43,291 nucleotides of DNA from Pseudoponticoccus marisrubri (GCF_001482405.1 NZ_LPXO01000023.1:1-43291); one strand, 5' to 3'. Counted from the stretch's first letter, positions 16,212 through 25,175 are shown. Program-made: numbers and translations. The notes: generated from the sequence alone by a model not told the origin.

Positions 16212-16634
16212 TCAGCACGTGTCGGTCAGCACGAAGCGCCATTGCGGGCAGAGCGCCGGATCCGCCCACCAGACATCGGTGGCGCCGATCTCGTGATGCA
16301 TGACGCTCCACCCCGCGCCCGAATGCACCAGCAGCGCCTGGATCTGTGGCCCGTCCCAGTCAAACGGGTTGTCCACCCCGGGGCGCCGCGGGATCGAGGC
16401 CGGGTCGATCGGCGCCCCGTTCGGGCGCAGCGCGTGCAGGTTGGCAAAGGCAAGATCGCCCGAGACCCGCAAGTCGTCGACGCGGAACACGACGGGCGCG
16501 CCCAGCACCCATTCCGCATGCGGCCGCACCGCGTCCATCAGGGTCGCGCGCAGGGTCGTGCCGCGCTGCGGCGTCTCCCAGGACAGGGCCGGACCGGCGG
16601 CCAGGACCGCCAGCAGGAATAGCAGGATACGCAT
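16212..16634 (-). CDS. Small secreted protein of unknown function
   Basis: 140 residues with a signal peptide (MRILLFLLAVLAAGPALS, then WE). The mature part is Trp-rich, with FDWDGPQIQALLVHSG, VMHHEIGATDVWW and two late cysteines (LCPQW and the terminal DTC) that could pair in the periplasm. AAGGA lies 7 bases before the ATG at 16634. A much longer minus-strand frame (to 19625) continues upstream but is the antisense shadow of topA. The gene is inserted in reverse between dprA and topA. No family is recognised. Confidence 0.65.
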   Translation of the reverse strand: MRILLFLLAVLAAGPALSWETPQRGTTLRATLMDAVRPHAEWVLGAPVVFRVDDLRVSGDLAFANLHALRPNGAPIDPASIPRRPGVDNPFDWDGPQIQALLVHSGAGWSVMHHEIGATDVWWADPALCPQWRFVLTDTC

Positions 16635-16710
16635 GGTTTCGTCCTTGTGAAATGGCCCTCTCAGCATAGCCCGGAACGCCCCTGTGCGAGAAGCGGCATC
16701 ACCGCCCACG

Positions 16711-16739
16711 TTGACAATTCCCCCTTGCACCCCACATGT
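16711..16739 (+). promoter_or_regulatory. Candidate topA promoter
   Basis: TTGACA (16711-16716) is a perfect -35 box. After 17 bases lies ACATGT (16734-16739), a weak -10, and the topA ATG is 60 bases further. The spacing and position are right for sigma-70, but the -10 is poor. Confidence 0.4.
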
Positions 16740-16799
16740 CGCATCGCCATACGCGGCCCGACAGAGGCCCGAATTATTTTCAAAGAGGTGCAGTCGCCG

Positions 16800-19532
16800 A
16801 TGCCAGTCGTTGTCGTGGAATCCCCGGCCAAGGCCAAGACAATCAACAAGTATCTGGGATCCGACTACACGGTTCTGGCCTCTTACGGACATGTTCGCGA
16901 CCTGCCGCCCAAGGACGGATCGGTCGATCCCGAGCATGATTTCGCGATGAAATGGGAGGTGGCGAGCGATTCCCGCAAGCATGTCGCCGCCATCGCCGAA
17001 GCGCTGAAATCCGATGACAACCTGATCCTCGCCACCGACCCCGATCGCGAGGGCGAGGCCATCAGCTGGCACCTGAAGGAGGCGCTGACCAAGCGCCGCT
17101 CGATCAAGAAATCGACCGAGGTGCGGCGCGTCACCTTCAACGCGATCACCAAGGCGGCCGTCACCGAGGCGATGCAGAATCCGCGCGACATCGACGCGCC
17201 GCTGGTCGAGGCCTATCTCGCGCGCCGCGCGCTCGACTATCTTGTGGGCTTCAACCTGTCGCCGGTGCTCTGGCGCAAGCTGCCGGGCGCGCGCTCGGCC
17301 GGGCGGGTGCAATCGGTCTGCCTGCGCCTCATCGTCGAGCGCGAGATGGAGATCGAGGCCTTCAAGCCGCAGGAATACTGGCAGGTCAAGGCACAGCTGA
17401 CCACGCCCAAAGGCGCCAGCTTCGAGGCGCGTCTGACCGTGCTGGATGGCCGCAAGCTCGAGAAGTTCGACTTGCCCAGTGCCAAGGACGCGACCCGCGC
17501 GGTGACCGAGGTCGCCCGGCGCGAGCTGACCGTGACCAGTGTCGAGGCCAAGCCCGGCACGCGCAACCCCTCGGCGCCCTTCATGACCTCGACCCTGCAG
17601 CAGGAGGCCAGCCGCAAGTTCGGCATGGGCGCGCGGCAGACGATGAACGCGGCGCAGCGCCTTTACGAGGCCGGGCACATCACCTACATGCGGACCGACG
17701 GGATCGACATGGCGCCCGAGGCGGTGATGGCCGCGCGTGACGCGATCAAGGACCGCTACGGCGCGGATTACGTCCCCGACAGCCCGCGCATGTACAAGAA
17801 CAAGGCGAAGAACGCGCAGGAAGCGCATGAATGCATCCGGCCCACGGACATGACCAAGGATGCGCCCAGCCTCAAGCTCAAGGACGAGGATCAGCGCAAG
17901 CTCTACGACCTGATCTGGAAGCGCACGTTGGCCTGCCAGATGGCCGCCGCCCGGCTGGAGCGCACCACCGTCGAGATCGGCAGCCAAGACGGCAAGGTGG
18001 GTCTGCGGGCTACCGGCCAGGTGATCCAGTTCGACGGCTTCCTCAAGGTCTACGAAGAGGGGCGCGACGAGCCGGTCGAGGATGACGACAAGCGCCTGCC
18101 ACCGATCGCGACGGGCGACCGGGCCGGTTTCAAGTCCGGCGCGCTGCAGGGGGCCTTCGACAAGGCGGCCGACCGCGAGGGCGACGTGCTGGACGCGGGC
18201 GAGGGGTTGCAGAGCCACGACGCGGCGGTGCTCTCGGCCGATGGCGCCGTGCTGGCCACGCAGAGCTTCACTCAGCCGCCGCCGCGCTACACCGAGGCGA
18301 CGCTGGTCAAGCGCATGGAAGAGCTGGGCATCGGCCGCCCCTCGACCTATGCCTCGATCGTCACCACGATCCAGGACCGCGAATATGTCCGCAAGGAGCA
18401 GAACCGCCTGATCCCCGAGGACAAGGGTCGCATCGTCACGATCTTCCTGCTCAACTTCTTCAAGCGCTACGTGGAATATGACTTCACCGCCGCGCTCGAG
18501 AATGAGCTGGACCAGGTCAGCGCCGGCGAGGAGGACTACAAGGAACTGTTGTCCAAGTTCTGGAGCGATTTCAGCGCCGCCATCGCCGAGACCTCGGACC
18601 TGCGCATCGCCGAGGTGCTGGACGTGCTGGACGACGCGCTGGCACCGCAGCTCTATCCCCCGCGCGAGGATGGCACCGATCCGCGGATCTGCCCGAAATG
18701 CGGGCAGGGGCAGCTGCATCTGAAAACCTCGCGCACCGGCGGCTTCGTGGGCTGCGGCAACTATCCCGAATGCACCTATACCCGCCCCATCGCGGGCGAG
18801 GGCGCCGATGGCGAGGAACGGCTGCTGGGCGAGGATGCGGGCGACGAGATCTGGCTCAAGGCCGGCCGCTTCGGGCCCTATGTCCAGCGGGGCGAGCCCA
18901 CGCCCGAGAACAAGAAGCCGCCGCGGGCCTCGCTGCCCAAGGCGCGCGGCCAGTACCTGCCGGGCTGGTCGCCCGATGACATGACCCTCGAGAAGGCGCT
19001 GACGCTGCTGACGCTGCCGCGCATCGTCGGCCTGCATCCCGACGGGGGCGAGGTGAAGTCGAACCTCGGCCGCTTCGGCCCCTACATCATGCACCAACTG
19101 CCCGACGAGGAAAAACCGGTCTACGTCAACCTCAAGGAATTCCAGGAGGTGTTCGAGATCGGCATGAACCGCGCGGTGGAACTGCTGGCCCACAAGCGCG
19201 CCAACCCGGGCCGTGGCCGGCAGGCCGCCAAGGCGCTGCGCGAGCTGGGCCAGCATCCCGATGGCGGCGCGGTCAACGTGATGGAGGGCCGCTACGGGCC
19301 TTACGTGAAATGGGAAAAGGTCAACGCGACCCTGCCCGACGGGATGGAGCCCGACAAGATCACGCTGGACGAGGCGGTCAAGCTGGTCGCCGAGAAGGCC
19401 GGCGCCAAAGGCAAGAAGAAGGCCGCGCCCAAGAAGGCAGCGGCCAAATCCTCGACCACCAAGAAGACCACGACGCGCAAGACTGCCGCCAAGAAGGCCC
19501 CCGCCAAGAAGACGGCCAGCGGCAAGGAGTGA
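16800..19532 (+). CDS. topA: DNA topoisomerase I
   Basis: 910 residues. It relaxes negative supercoils. The Toprim domain starts at VVVESPAKAKTI (Glu8) and has ATDPDREGEAI (Asp80, Asp82). The DNA-gate region carries catalytic Tyr296 in GHITYMRTDG. One four-cysteine zinc module follows (CPKCGQGQLHL ... CGNYPECTY), where Escherichia coli has three, and then topoisomerase C-terminal repeats (GRFGPYV-type). The last 45 residues are a Lys/Ala tail typical of alphaproteobacterial TopA and probably bind DNA non-specifically. The ATG at 16800 fits the family's MPVVVVES start. Confidence 0.96.
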   Translation: MPVVVVESPAKAKTINKYLGSDYTVLASYGHVRDLPPKDGSVDPEHDFAMKWEVASDSRKHVAAIAEALKSDDNLILATDPDREGEAISWHLKEALTKRRSIKKSTEVRRVTFNAITKAAVTEAMQNPRDIDAPLVEAYLARRALDYLVGFNLSPVLWRKLPGARSAGRVQSVCLRLIVEREMEIEAFKPQEYWQVKAQLTTPKGASFEARLTVLDGRKLEKFDLPSAKDATRAVTEVARRELTVTSVEAKPGTRNPSAPFMTSTLQQEASRKFGMGARQTMNAAQRLYEAGHITYMRTDGIDMAPEAVMAARDAIKDRYGADYVPDSPRMYKNKAKNAQEAHECIRPTDMTKDAPSLKLKDEDQRKLYDLIWKRTLACQMAAARLERTTVEIGSQDGKVGLRATGQVIQFDGFLKVYEEGRDEPVEDDDKRLPPIATGDRAGFKSGALQGAFDKAADREGDVLDAGEGLQSHDAAVLSADGAVLATQSFTQPPPRYTEATLVKRMEELGIGRPSTYASIVTTIQDREYVRKEQNRLIPEDKGRIVTIFLLNFFKRYVEYDFTAALENELDQVSAGEEDYKELLSKFWSDFSAAIAETSDLRIAEVLDVLDDALAPQLYPPREDGTDPRICPKCGQGQLHLKTSRTGGFVGCGNYPECTYTRPIAGEGADGEERLLGEDAGDEIWLKAGRFGPYVQRGEPTPENKKPPRASLPKARGQYLPGWSPDDMTLEKALTLLTLPRIVGLHPDGGEVKSNLGRFGPYIMHQLPDEEKPVYVNLKEFQEVFEIGMNRAVELLAHKRANPGRGRQAAKALRELGQHPDGGAVNVMEGRYGPYVKWEKVNATLPDGMEPDKITLDEAVKLVAEKAGAKGKKKAAPKKAAAKSSTTKKTTTRKTAAKKAPAKKTASGKE

Positions 19533-19536
19533 ATGC

Positions 19537-19554
19537 GTGGCGGAATTGCGCCAC
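19537..19554 (+). terminator. Weak hairpin after topA
   Basis: GTGGCG (19537-19542) pairs with CGCCAC (19549-19554) around a 6-base loop, 4 bases after the topA stop. There is no U-run, so termination is uncertain. The rest of the gap to 19642 holds nothing else recognisable. Confidence 0.35.
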
Positions 19555-19642
19555 TCACGCGGGCACACCGGGTCGTGATTTTCCTCTCTGCGCCGGCTGC
19601 GGCATGCCAAGCGCAGACGAGGCAAAGCAGAAAGGCAATTCC

Positions 19643-20215
19643 ATGTCCCAGACCGGTTTCACCCGCCGCGGCCTGATCGTCGCCGGCGCCGCCAGCCTGA
19701 TCGTTCCCGCGACCGCGCGGGCACAGGAGGTGTCGCGCCCGGCCACGAACATCGCGCGCCGCAATGCCTCGGCCTTCATGTCTCAGGACTGGCGCGACCA
19801 TTTCGACGAGCTGGGCAAGGGCGCCATCGTCTGCGACACGGCCAGCCGCGCGCTGCATTACTGGTCGGTGGATGGCGATTACCGCGTCTACCCCACCTCG
19901 GTGCCCAAGACCGACGAGCTGACCAAGCGCGGCTATACCCGCATCGTGCGCAAGAAGGAGGCCCCCTCCTGGACGCCCACCGCCAGCCAGATGGAACGGT
20001 TCCCCGACTGGAAGCCGGTCGAGGGCGGTGCGCCCGACAACCCGCTGGGCACCCATGCCATGTATCTCGACTGGCCGGCCTACCTGATCCACGGCACGCA
20101 TGACACGCGCAAGATCGGGCGGCCCTCCTCGGATGGCTGCATCGGGCTCTACAACGAGAAGATTGCCGAGCTCTACGAGATCACGCCGATCGGCACGCAG
20201 GTCCGCCTGATCTGA
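19643..20215 (+). CDS. L,D-transpeptidase (YkuD domain) with a Tat-like signal
   Basis: 190 residues. The N-terminus [21 protein letters not shown] has the twin-arginine pattern, as in many alphaproteobacterial L,D-transpeptidases. The YkuD core ends with [13 protein letters not shown] (catalytic His) and [10 protein letters not shown] (nucleophile Cys). Such enzymes form 3-3 peptidoglycan cross-links or attach proteins to the wall in the periplasm. AAAGG lies 7 bases before the ATG. The gene is followed by the terminator/ribosome-site hairpin of the CoA-transferase operon. Confidence 0.85.
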   Translation: MSQTGFTRRGLIVAGAASLIVPATARAQEVSRPATNIARRNASAFMSQDWRDHFDELGKGAIVCDTASRALHYWSVDGDYRVYPTSVPKTDELTKRGYTRIVRKKEAPSWTPTASQMERFPDWKPVEGGAPDNPLGTHAMYLDWPAYLIHGTHDTRKIGRPSSDGCIGLYNEKIAELYEITPIGTQVRLI

Positions 20216-20270
20216 TGTGAGCGCTCGCAGCGCCGCAAGGCGCGTTGACTCTCCGCCACGGGGCGGCGAC

Positions 20271-20299
20271 AACTCCCCTGATCCAAAATCAGGGGAGTT
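20271..20299 (+). promoter_or_regulatory. Terminator-like hairpin that covers the ribosome site of the CoA-transferase operon
   Basis: AACTCCCCTGAT (20271-20282) and ATCAGGGGAGTT (20288-20299) form a perfect 12-bp stem with loop CCAAA, followed by a T at 20300 that extends the TTTT run to 20298-20301. It looks like a Rho-independent terminator for the upstream gene. Yet its 3' arm holds AGGGGAG, the only good Shine-Dalgarno for the ATG at 20304. The folded form would therefore hide the start. Confidence 0.75.
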
Positions 20300-20303
20300 T
20301 TCC

Positions 20304-21008
20304 ATGAAAAAGGTCTACGGCACGGCGGCCGAGGCGCTTGATGGGGTGCTGCATGACGGCATGCTCATCGCCGCGGGCGGCTTCGGCCTCTGCGGCATCC
20401 CGGAACTGCTGATCGACGCGCTGGTCGAGAGCGGCGTCAAGGACCTGACGGTGGCCTCGAACAATGCCGGTGTCGACGGGTTCGGCCTCGGCAAGCTGCT
20501 CGAGACCAAGCAGATCCGGAAGATGATGTCCTCTTACGTGGGCGAGAATGCCGAGTTCATGCGCCAGTACCTGAGCGGCGAGCTCGAGCTGGAATTCAAC
20601 CCGCAAGGCACCCTGGCCGAGCGCATGCGCGCCGGCGGCGCGGGCATTGCGGGCTTCTACACCAAGACCGGCTACGGCACGCAGATCGGCGAGGGCAAGG
20701 AGGTCAAGGTCTTCAACGGGGAGCACTACATCCTCGAAGAGGGCATCTTCGCGGACCTCTCCATCGTCAAGGCCTGGAAGGCCGACGACACCGGCAACCT
20801 CGTCTTCCGCAAGACCGCGCGCAACTTCAACCCGCCAGCCGCCATGTGTGGCAAGGTCTGCGTGGTCGAGGTCGAGGAAATCGTCCCCCGCGGCTCGCTC
20901 GACCCCGATCACATCCACCTGCCGGGCATCTACGTGCACCGGATCATCCAGGGCGAGCACGAGAAACGGATCGAACAGCGCACCACGCGCAAGCGGGAGG
21001 AAGCATAA
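20304..21008 (+). CDS. scoA: 3-oxoacid CoA-transferase subunit A
   Basis: 234 residues. With subunit B it moves CoA from succinyl-CoA to acetoacetate or a related 3-oxoacid, linking ketone bodies and PHB breakdown to the TCA cycle. The CoA-binding motif [10 protein letters not shown] is at residues 25-34; [15 protein letters not shown] and FVG-type [18 protein letters not shown] are family features. The ATG at 20304 lies 4 bases after the hairpin whose arm carries the ribosome site. The stop codon TAA shares a base with the subunit B start (TAATG). The atoD name would apply if the donor is acetyl-CoA. Confidence 0.88.
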   Translation: MKKVYGTAAEALDGVLHDGMLIAAGGFGLCGIPELLIDALVESGVKDLTVASNNAGVDGFGLGKLLETKQIRKMMSSYVGENAEFMRQYLSGELELEFNPQGTLAERMRAGGAGIAGFYTKTGYGTQIGEGKEVKVFNGEHYILEEGIFADLSIVKAWKADDTGNLVFRKTARNFNPPAAMCGKVCVVEVEEIVPRGSLDPDHIHLPGIYVHRIIQGEHEKRIEQRTTRKREEA

Positions 21009-21634
21009 TGCCCTGGGATCGCAACCAGATGGCCGCACGCGCGGCAGAGGAACTCGAAGACGGCATGTATGTGAATCTCGGGATCGGCATCCCGACCTTG
21101 GTCGCGAATTACGTGGGCGACAAGGACATCACGCTGCAGTCGGAAAACGGCATGCTGGGCATGGGCCCCTTTCCCTTCGAGGGGGAAGAGGATCCCGACC
21201 TGATCAATGCCGGCAAGCAGACCATCACCGAGCTCAACCGGACCTCCTATTTCGACAGCGCCACCAGCTTCGGCATGATCCGCGGCGGCAAGATCGCGGC
21301 CGCGATCCTGGGCGCCATGGAGGTGGCCGAGAACGGTGATCTCGCGAACTGGATGATCCCGGGCAAGCTGGTCAAGGGCATGGGTGGCGCGATGGATCTC
21401 GTCGCCGGCGTCGAGAAGGTCGTGGTGGTGATGGACCACCAGAACAAGGCCGGTGCCTCCAAGCTGCTCAAGGAATGCACCCTGCCGCTGACCGGCAAGG
21501 GCGTGGTCGATCGCATCATCACCAATCTCGGCGTGCTCGACGTGGTCGAGGGCGGTCTCAAGATCGTCGAATGCGCCGAGGGCGTGACCGAGGACCAGAT
21601 CCGCGAAGCCACCGAGGCCACGATCGTCAACTGA
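21008..21634 (+). CDS. scoB: 3-oxoacid CoA-transferase subunit B
   Basis: 208 residues. The motif LQSENGMLGMG supplies the catalytic glutamate (Glu46), which forms the enzyme-CoA thioester. YVNLGIGIPTLVANYV and MDLVAGVEKVVVVMDH are typical of SCOT/AtoA-type subunits. The start shares one base with the subunit A stop, so the two are translated in step. Downstream, 21635-21748 holds no gene; the next gene runs towards it from the other strand. Confidence 0.9.
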   Translation: MPWDRNQMAARAAEELEDGMYVNLGIGIPTLVANYVGDKDITLQSENGMLGMGPFPFEGEEDPDLINAGKQTITELNRTSYFDSATSFGMIRGGKIAAAILGAMEVAENGDLANWMIPGKLVKGMGGAMDLVAGVEKVVVVMDHQNKAGASKLLKECTLPLTGKGVVDRIITNLGVLDVVEGGLKIVECAEGVTEDQIREATEATIVN

Positions 21635-21748
21635 TCCTTGTGGCAGCCGCGCCCAGGGATCGGTGCGGCTGCCTCTCCCGAGCGAACGGCCCGCTCTTTC
21701 ATCTTTCCGAAAAATACTCCTGCCGCACCCTCGCCGCCCGCGCAGCGC

Positions 21749-22606
21749 TCAGAGGGACGCGAACCAGTCCGGCAGGATCGTTCGATGGTCGAATTTCAGG
21801 GCCCGCGCCTTGACCACCCCGTGCTTCTCCAGCCGGGCGGGCTTGACCGACAGCGTCTCCCAGGCGTGCTGCTCCGCACGCGCCCAGGGCTCGGGCCGCT
21901 TGGCGGCGAACTGGGCAAAGAACTTCGCGGCATCGGCATCGGCGAGGCGCCAGCCCTCCCCGGGCAAGCCGCCCTCGGGCCCGCCGGCCACCGCCATGCG
22001 CACCCGCGTCGCCTCGGCCAAGGCCGCACGGTCGGCATATTTCAGATGCGCAAGGTAGAACCCCCGCGGCATCCGGAAGGGGAAATCGGCCAGCTTGCGC
22101 GGCGCCACCTTCGTGCCGTGCAGCTGGAACGAGACCGGCCGCCGCGCCGCCACGGCCTTGGAGTAATGCCCCGAGAAGGCGACATGGCGCGTGGCGGCAA
22201 AGAGCGGCCCCTCGCCATCGGCATCCTGCGCCACGAGGTCGAAGCCCAGGGCCGTCAGCACCGGCACGTCATCATGCGCCGCAAACAGCCCGGCCAGCCC
22301 GTCATGCAGGGTGGGATCCCAGCAGATCAGCTCGTCGGCGTCGGTGCGGATGACCCAGTCATAGACGCGGTGCAGCCCGGCCTGGAAGCCGTCCAGCATC
22401 TGGCCGCGGCGCCGGTCGAACCCGGTCAGGTCGTCGCGCGGCACGGTGATGATGCTGGCGCCCGGGCAGATCCGTGCGATTTCGGGGTCGGCCCCGTGCG
22501 CCACGACAAAAAGGTTGGCGGCCCCCAGCGCGGCAGCGTGGTGGCGGTACCACTGGCCCAGCGCCCAGTGATCGCGATGGACCATGGTCAGCGCGGCGAT
22601 CTTCAT
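21749..22606 (-). CDS. Glycosyltransferase-like protein (family 2 type, DxD motif)
   Basis: 285 residues. The start MKIAALTMVHRDHWALGQWY, the DWVIRTDADELICWDP segment (DxD metal/nucleotide-sugar motif) and the late GFYLAHLKYADRAAL region resemble the Rhodobacterales proteins annotated as glycosyltransferase family 2. It probably transfers a sugar to a surface polysaccharide or lipid. Donor and acceptor are unknown. It occupies the place where phaR often follows phaP, but a terminator separates it from phaP. Confidence 0.65.
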   Translation of the reverse strand: MKIAALTMVHRDHWALGQWYRHHAAALGAANLFVVAHGADPEIARICPGASIITVPRDDLTGFDRRRGQMLDGFQAGLHRVYDWVIRTDADELICWDPTLHDGLAGLFAAHDDVPVLTALGFDLVAQDADGEGPLFAATRHVAFSGHYSKAVAARRPVSFQLHGTKVAPRKLADFPFRMPRGFYLAHLKYADRAALAEATRVRMAVAGGPEGGLPGEGWRLADADAAKFFAQFAAKRPEPWARAEQHAWETLSVKPARLEKHGVVKARALKFDHRTILPDWFASL

Positions 22607-22651
22607 GGCGCCACTATGCAGCAGCCGGCCCGGCCCGCAAGCCGGACATGA

Positions 22652-22679
22652 AAAAAGCCGGGTTCCGAAGAACCCGGCC
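22652..22679 (-). terminator. Rho-independent terminator of phaP
   Basis: GCCGGGTTC (22658-22666) and GAACCCGGC (22671-22679) form a 9-bp stem with a CGAA tetraloop. On the minus strand it is followed by TTTTTT (22652-22657). It lies 80 bases after the phaP stop. Confidence 0.85.
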
Positions 22680-22759
22680 CAGGATTTTGCGCCAAAATGG
22701 GAGGAGAGGGCGCAAATCCCTGTATCAACCCGGGCAGCGCGTGGCCGCCCGCCGGTCGA

Positions 22760-23212
22760 TTATTCGGCGGCGGTCGCCGTGGCCTTCTTGGCGGCCGAAG
22801 TCATGTCGTCGGTCGCCTTCTTCATGGCCGCGGTCGCGTCCTCGGAGAAGTCCTTGCCGGCAGCCATCAGCAGCTCGACGGTGTCCATCTGGACCTTCTT
22901 GGCGATCTCGGCATAGGCGGCCATGTGCTCGGCAGCGGTTTCTGCCTGGGCCGATGCGAAATCGGTCATTGCCTTGGCGTAGTCGGCCGGCTCGTCCTTG
23001 ACCTTGGTCATGTCTGCCATCTTGGACAGGGTGTCCTTGGTCCACTTGGCCGACAGCTCGGTCGACTTCTCGGCAGCTTCCAGAGCGACAGCCGAGAGCT
23101 TCTCGTTCATGGTGGCGGTGGTCTTGAAGGCATCTTCCATGGCCTTCGTGTCGACCGGGAACGCGCCCATAACGTCTTTCATCATCGCGGTGAAGTCTTG
23201 GGTCTGTGCCAT
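22760..23212 (-). CDS. phaP: Phasin (PHB granule-associated protein)
   Basis: 150 residues, Ala/Lys/Glu/Met-rich and almost wholly helical, as phasins are. FTAMMKDVMGAFPVDTKAME, AAEKSTELSAKWTKDTL and AYAEIAKKVQMDTVEL fit the phasin_2 pattern. It coats PHB granules and controls their size and number. The ATG at 23212 follows AAGGAATACG. A longer frame to 23482 only reads the promoter. The gene lies just downstream of phaC with its own promoter region carrying CTGC-N3-GCAG sites. Confidence 0.85.
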   Translation of the reverse strand: MAQTQDFTAMMKDVMGAFPVDTKAMEDAFKTTATMNEKLSAVALEAAEKSTELSAKWTKDTLSKMADMTKVKDEPADYAKAMTDFASAQAETAAEHMAAYAEIAKKVQMDTVELLMAAGKDFSEDATAAMKKATDDMTSAAKKATATAAE

Positions 23213-23281
23213 CTCAACGTATTCCTTGTCTCTTGTTGCTCCGGGCCCACCCCGGTGTTCAGCAACTGCAAGGAATATGCA

Positions 23282-23323
23282 TGCTGCACCGCAGCATTTC
23301 AAGGGAAATTCTGCGGTGCAGCA
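23282..23323. promoter_or_regulatory. Large inverted repeat with two CTGC-N3-GCAG sites (candidate PhaR operator)
   Basis: TGCTGCACCGCAG (23282-23294) is the exact reverse complement of 23311-23323. Inside it, ATTTC/GAAAT pair again around aagg, so 42 bases fold with one mismatch. Each outer arm contains CTGC-N3-GCAG (23284-23294, 23311-23321), the site reported for PhaR of Paracoccus. It lies upstream of phaP, 15 bases past the phaC stop, so it could also help end the phaC transcript. Confidence 0.7.
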
Positions 23324-23337
23324 AAAAACCGGCCAAA

Positions 23338-25140
23338 TCACTGAATTTGCTTGGCCGCCTTCATCTTCACATAGGTGCCCGGGGCAGGGGCCAGCACCTC
23401 GTAGCCCGAATCGCCCGGGATGCGGCCCGGCACCTGCTTGCCCGAGCGCTTCTTCAGCCAGACCTCCCAATGCGGCCACCACGACCCGTCATGGTGATCG
23501 GCATTCTCCTTCCAGGCGTCGAAATCGAGGCTGAGATCGTCGTTGGTGTAATGGCCGTACTTGTTCTTGGTGGGCGGGTTCACGATGCCGGCGATATGGC
23601 CGGACTGGCCCAGCACGAACTGCTTGGAGCGCGAGCCCATCATCTGCACGCCGCGATAGACATCGCGGGCGGCGGCGATGTGGTCGGTCTCGGTGGCGAT
23701 CGACATCAGCGGCACGTCCACGTCCTTGAGCGACAGCGTCTCGCCGAACATCTCGAACGTGCCCTCGGCAAAGCGGTTCTGCTGGCACAGCCCGCGCAGG
23801 TATTCCCGGGTCATCTTGCCGGGCAGGTTGGCGCCGTCGCCGTTCCAGTAGAGCAGGTCGAAGGCGGGCGGCGTCTCGCCCATCATGTAGTGCTTGATCG
23901 CCGGCCCGTAGATCAGGTCGTTGGAGCGCAGGAACGAGAAGGTCCGCGCCATGATGAACGAGGGCAGGATGCCTTCCTGGTCGATCTCCTGCTCGATCCC
24001 GTCGACGAAATCATCCTGCAGGAAGGGCGTGAACTCGCCCTGGTCGCTGAAATCGGTCAACGCGGTGAAGAAGGTGGCCGACTTGATCACCTTCTCGCCG
24101 CGCTTCTTGAGCAGCGACAGGGTCAGCGCCAGCGTCGTGCCCGCGATGCAGTAGCCCACCACGTTGAGCTTCTCGACGCCGCAGATCTCGCGCGCGACCT
24201 TCATCGCGGTCAGGTAGCCCTCCTCGACATATTCCTCGAGCCCGATATCGCGATACTTGGCGTCCGGGTTGATCCAGCTGACCACGAAGAGGGTATAGCC
24301 CTGGTCGACGACCCAGCGGATAAAGCTGTTCGCGGGCTTCAGATCAAGGATGTAGTACTTGTTGATCCAGGGCGGGAACAGCACGATCGGGGTCTCGTGC
24401 ACCGTGTCGGTGGTGGGGTTGTACTGGATCAGCTCCATCATGCGGTTGCGATAGACCACCTTGCCCTCGGCGGTGGCGATGTTGGTGCCCACCTCGAAGG
24501 CGTTCTCGTCCACCAGCCGCACGACCATCTCGCCATTGTTGGCCTCGAGATCGCTGACCAGGTTCTCGAGCCCGCGCACGAGGCTCTCGCCCTCGGTCTC
24601 GACCGCTTTCATCAGCGCCTCGGGATTGGTGGCCAGGAAGTTGGTCGGCGCGAACATGTCGGTGATCTGCTGGGCGAAGTAGCGGATTCGCCGCTTTTCC
24701 TTCTCGTCGAGATCGTCGATCGTCTCGACCGCCTCGCGGATCGCCTCGGCATTGATCAGGTATTGCTGCTTGACGAAGTTGAAATACGGGTGCTTGTCCC
24801 AGAGCGGGTTCTTGAACCGCTTGTCGGCCGGGCCGGGATCGTCCGGCGCCTTGAGCTGGCCCGAGGCCAGCGCCTTCTGCACCTCGACGAAATGGGTGAC
24901 GGTCTTGCCCCAGTAGTTCACCTGCTGCTCGATCAGCTTGGCCGGATTCGTGACCCATTCCTGCCAATAGGCCTGCGCGGCCTTGGCATAGAGCGTGCTG
25001 TCCGGCGCGTTCAGCGCGGGGGGCGTGGGTGATTTCCGTGTCAGCGCGGCAACCAACCGCTTGGAAAGCCTGTCGACCTTGGCAAGGTTCTCCTCCAGCC
25101 GCGCGCGATTTTCGCCTGCGGCAACCTCGTTCGTTGTCAT
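23338..25140 (-). CDS. phaC: Class I poly(3-hydroxyalkanoate) synthase
   Basis: 600 residues, normal for class I. It polymerises (R)-3-hydroxybutyryl-CoA into PHB on the granule surface. The lipase-like box is GYCIAG with nucleophile Cys331; the catalytic Asp lies in ATETDHIA and the His in GQSGHIAG. The PHA synthase N-terminal domain (QQVNYWGKTV to about 270) and the conserved PPWINKYYILDL are intact. It is divergent from phaZ across 134 bases and followed by phaP. Confidence 0.95.
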   Translation of the reverse strand: MTTNEVAAGENRARLEENLAKVDRLSKRLVAALTRKSPTPPALNAPDSTLYAKAAQAYWQEWVTNPAKLIEQQVNYWGKTVTHFVEVQKALASGQLKAPDDPGPADKRFKNPLWDKHPYFNFVKQQYLINAEAIREAVETIDDLDEKEKRRIRYFAQQITDMFAPTNFLATNPEALMKAVETEGESLVRGLENLVSDLEANNGEMVVRLVDENAFEVGTNIATAEGKVVYRNRMMELIQYNPTTDTVHETPIVLFPPWINKYYILDLKPANSFIRWVVDQGYTLFVVSWINPDAKYRDIGLEEYVEEGYLTAMKVAREICGVEKLNVVGYCIAGTTLALTLSLLKKRGEKVIKSATFFTALTDFSDQGEFTPFLQDDFVDGIEQEIDQEGILPSFIMARTFSFLRSNDLIYGPAIKHYMMGETPPAFDLLYWNGDGANLPGKMTREYLRGLCQQNRFAEGTFEMFGETLSLKDVDVPLMSIATETDHIAAARDVYRGVQMMGSRSKQFVLGQSGHIAGIVNPPTKNKYGHYTNDDLSLDFDAWKENADHHDGSWWPHWEVWLKKRSGKQVPGRIPGDSGYEVLAPAPGTYVKMKAAKQIQ

Positions 25141-25164
25141 CTTAACAAATTCCCCCTATTCTTG

Positions 25165-25175
25165 CTGCTACGCAG
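25165..25175. promoter_or_regulatory. CTGC-N3-GCAG site in the phaC-phaZ gap
   Basis: CTGCTACGCAG matches the same motif as at phaP. It lies 25 bases upstream of the phaC ATG and 100 bases from the phaZ ATG, in the 134-base divergent gap (25141-25274). It is a likely PhaR site for phaC, and the gap holds both promoters, though no clean -35/-10 pair is visible. Confidence 0.6.

Noticed and set aside
16635-19625. A very long open frame antisense to topA (part of a 1137-codon frame)
   Set aside because: It mirrors topA codon by codon, has His/Arg/Gly-rich low-complexity composition and no family similarity. High GC at third positions removes antisense stops. Only its last 140 codons are a separate real gene.
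20217-20303. An N-terminal extension of the CoA-transferase subunit A
   Set aside because: The 29 extra codons cover the hairpin, lack family similarity, and the ATG at 20304 has an AGGGGAG ribosome site.
23206-25032. A 608-codon plus-strand frame over phaC
   Set aside because: Antisense shadow of phaC; composition typical of such shadows.
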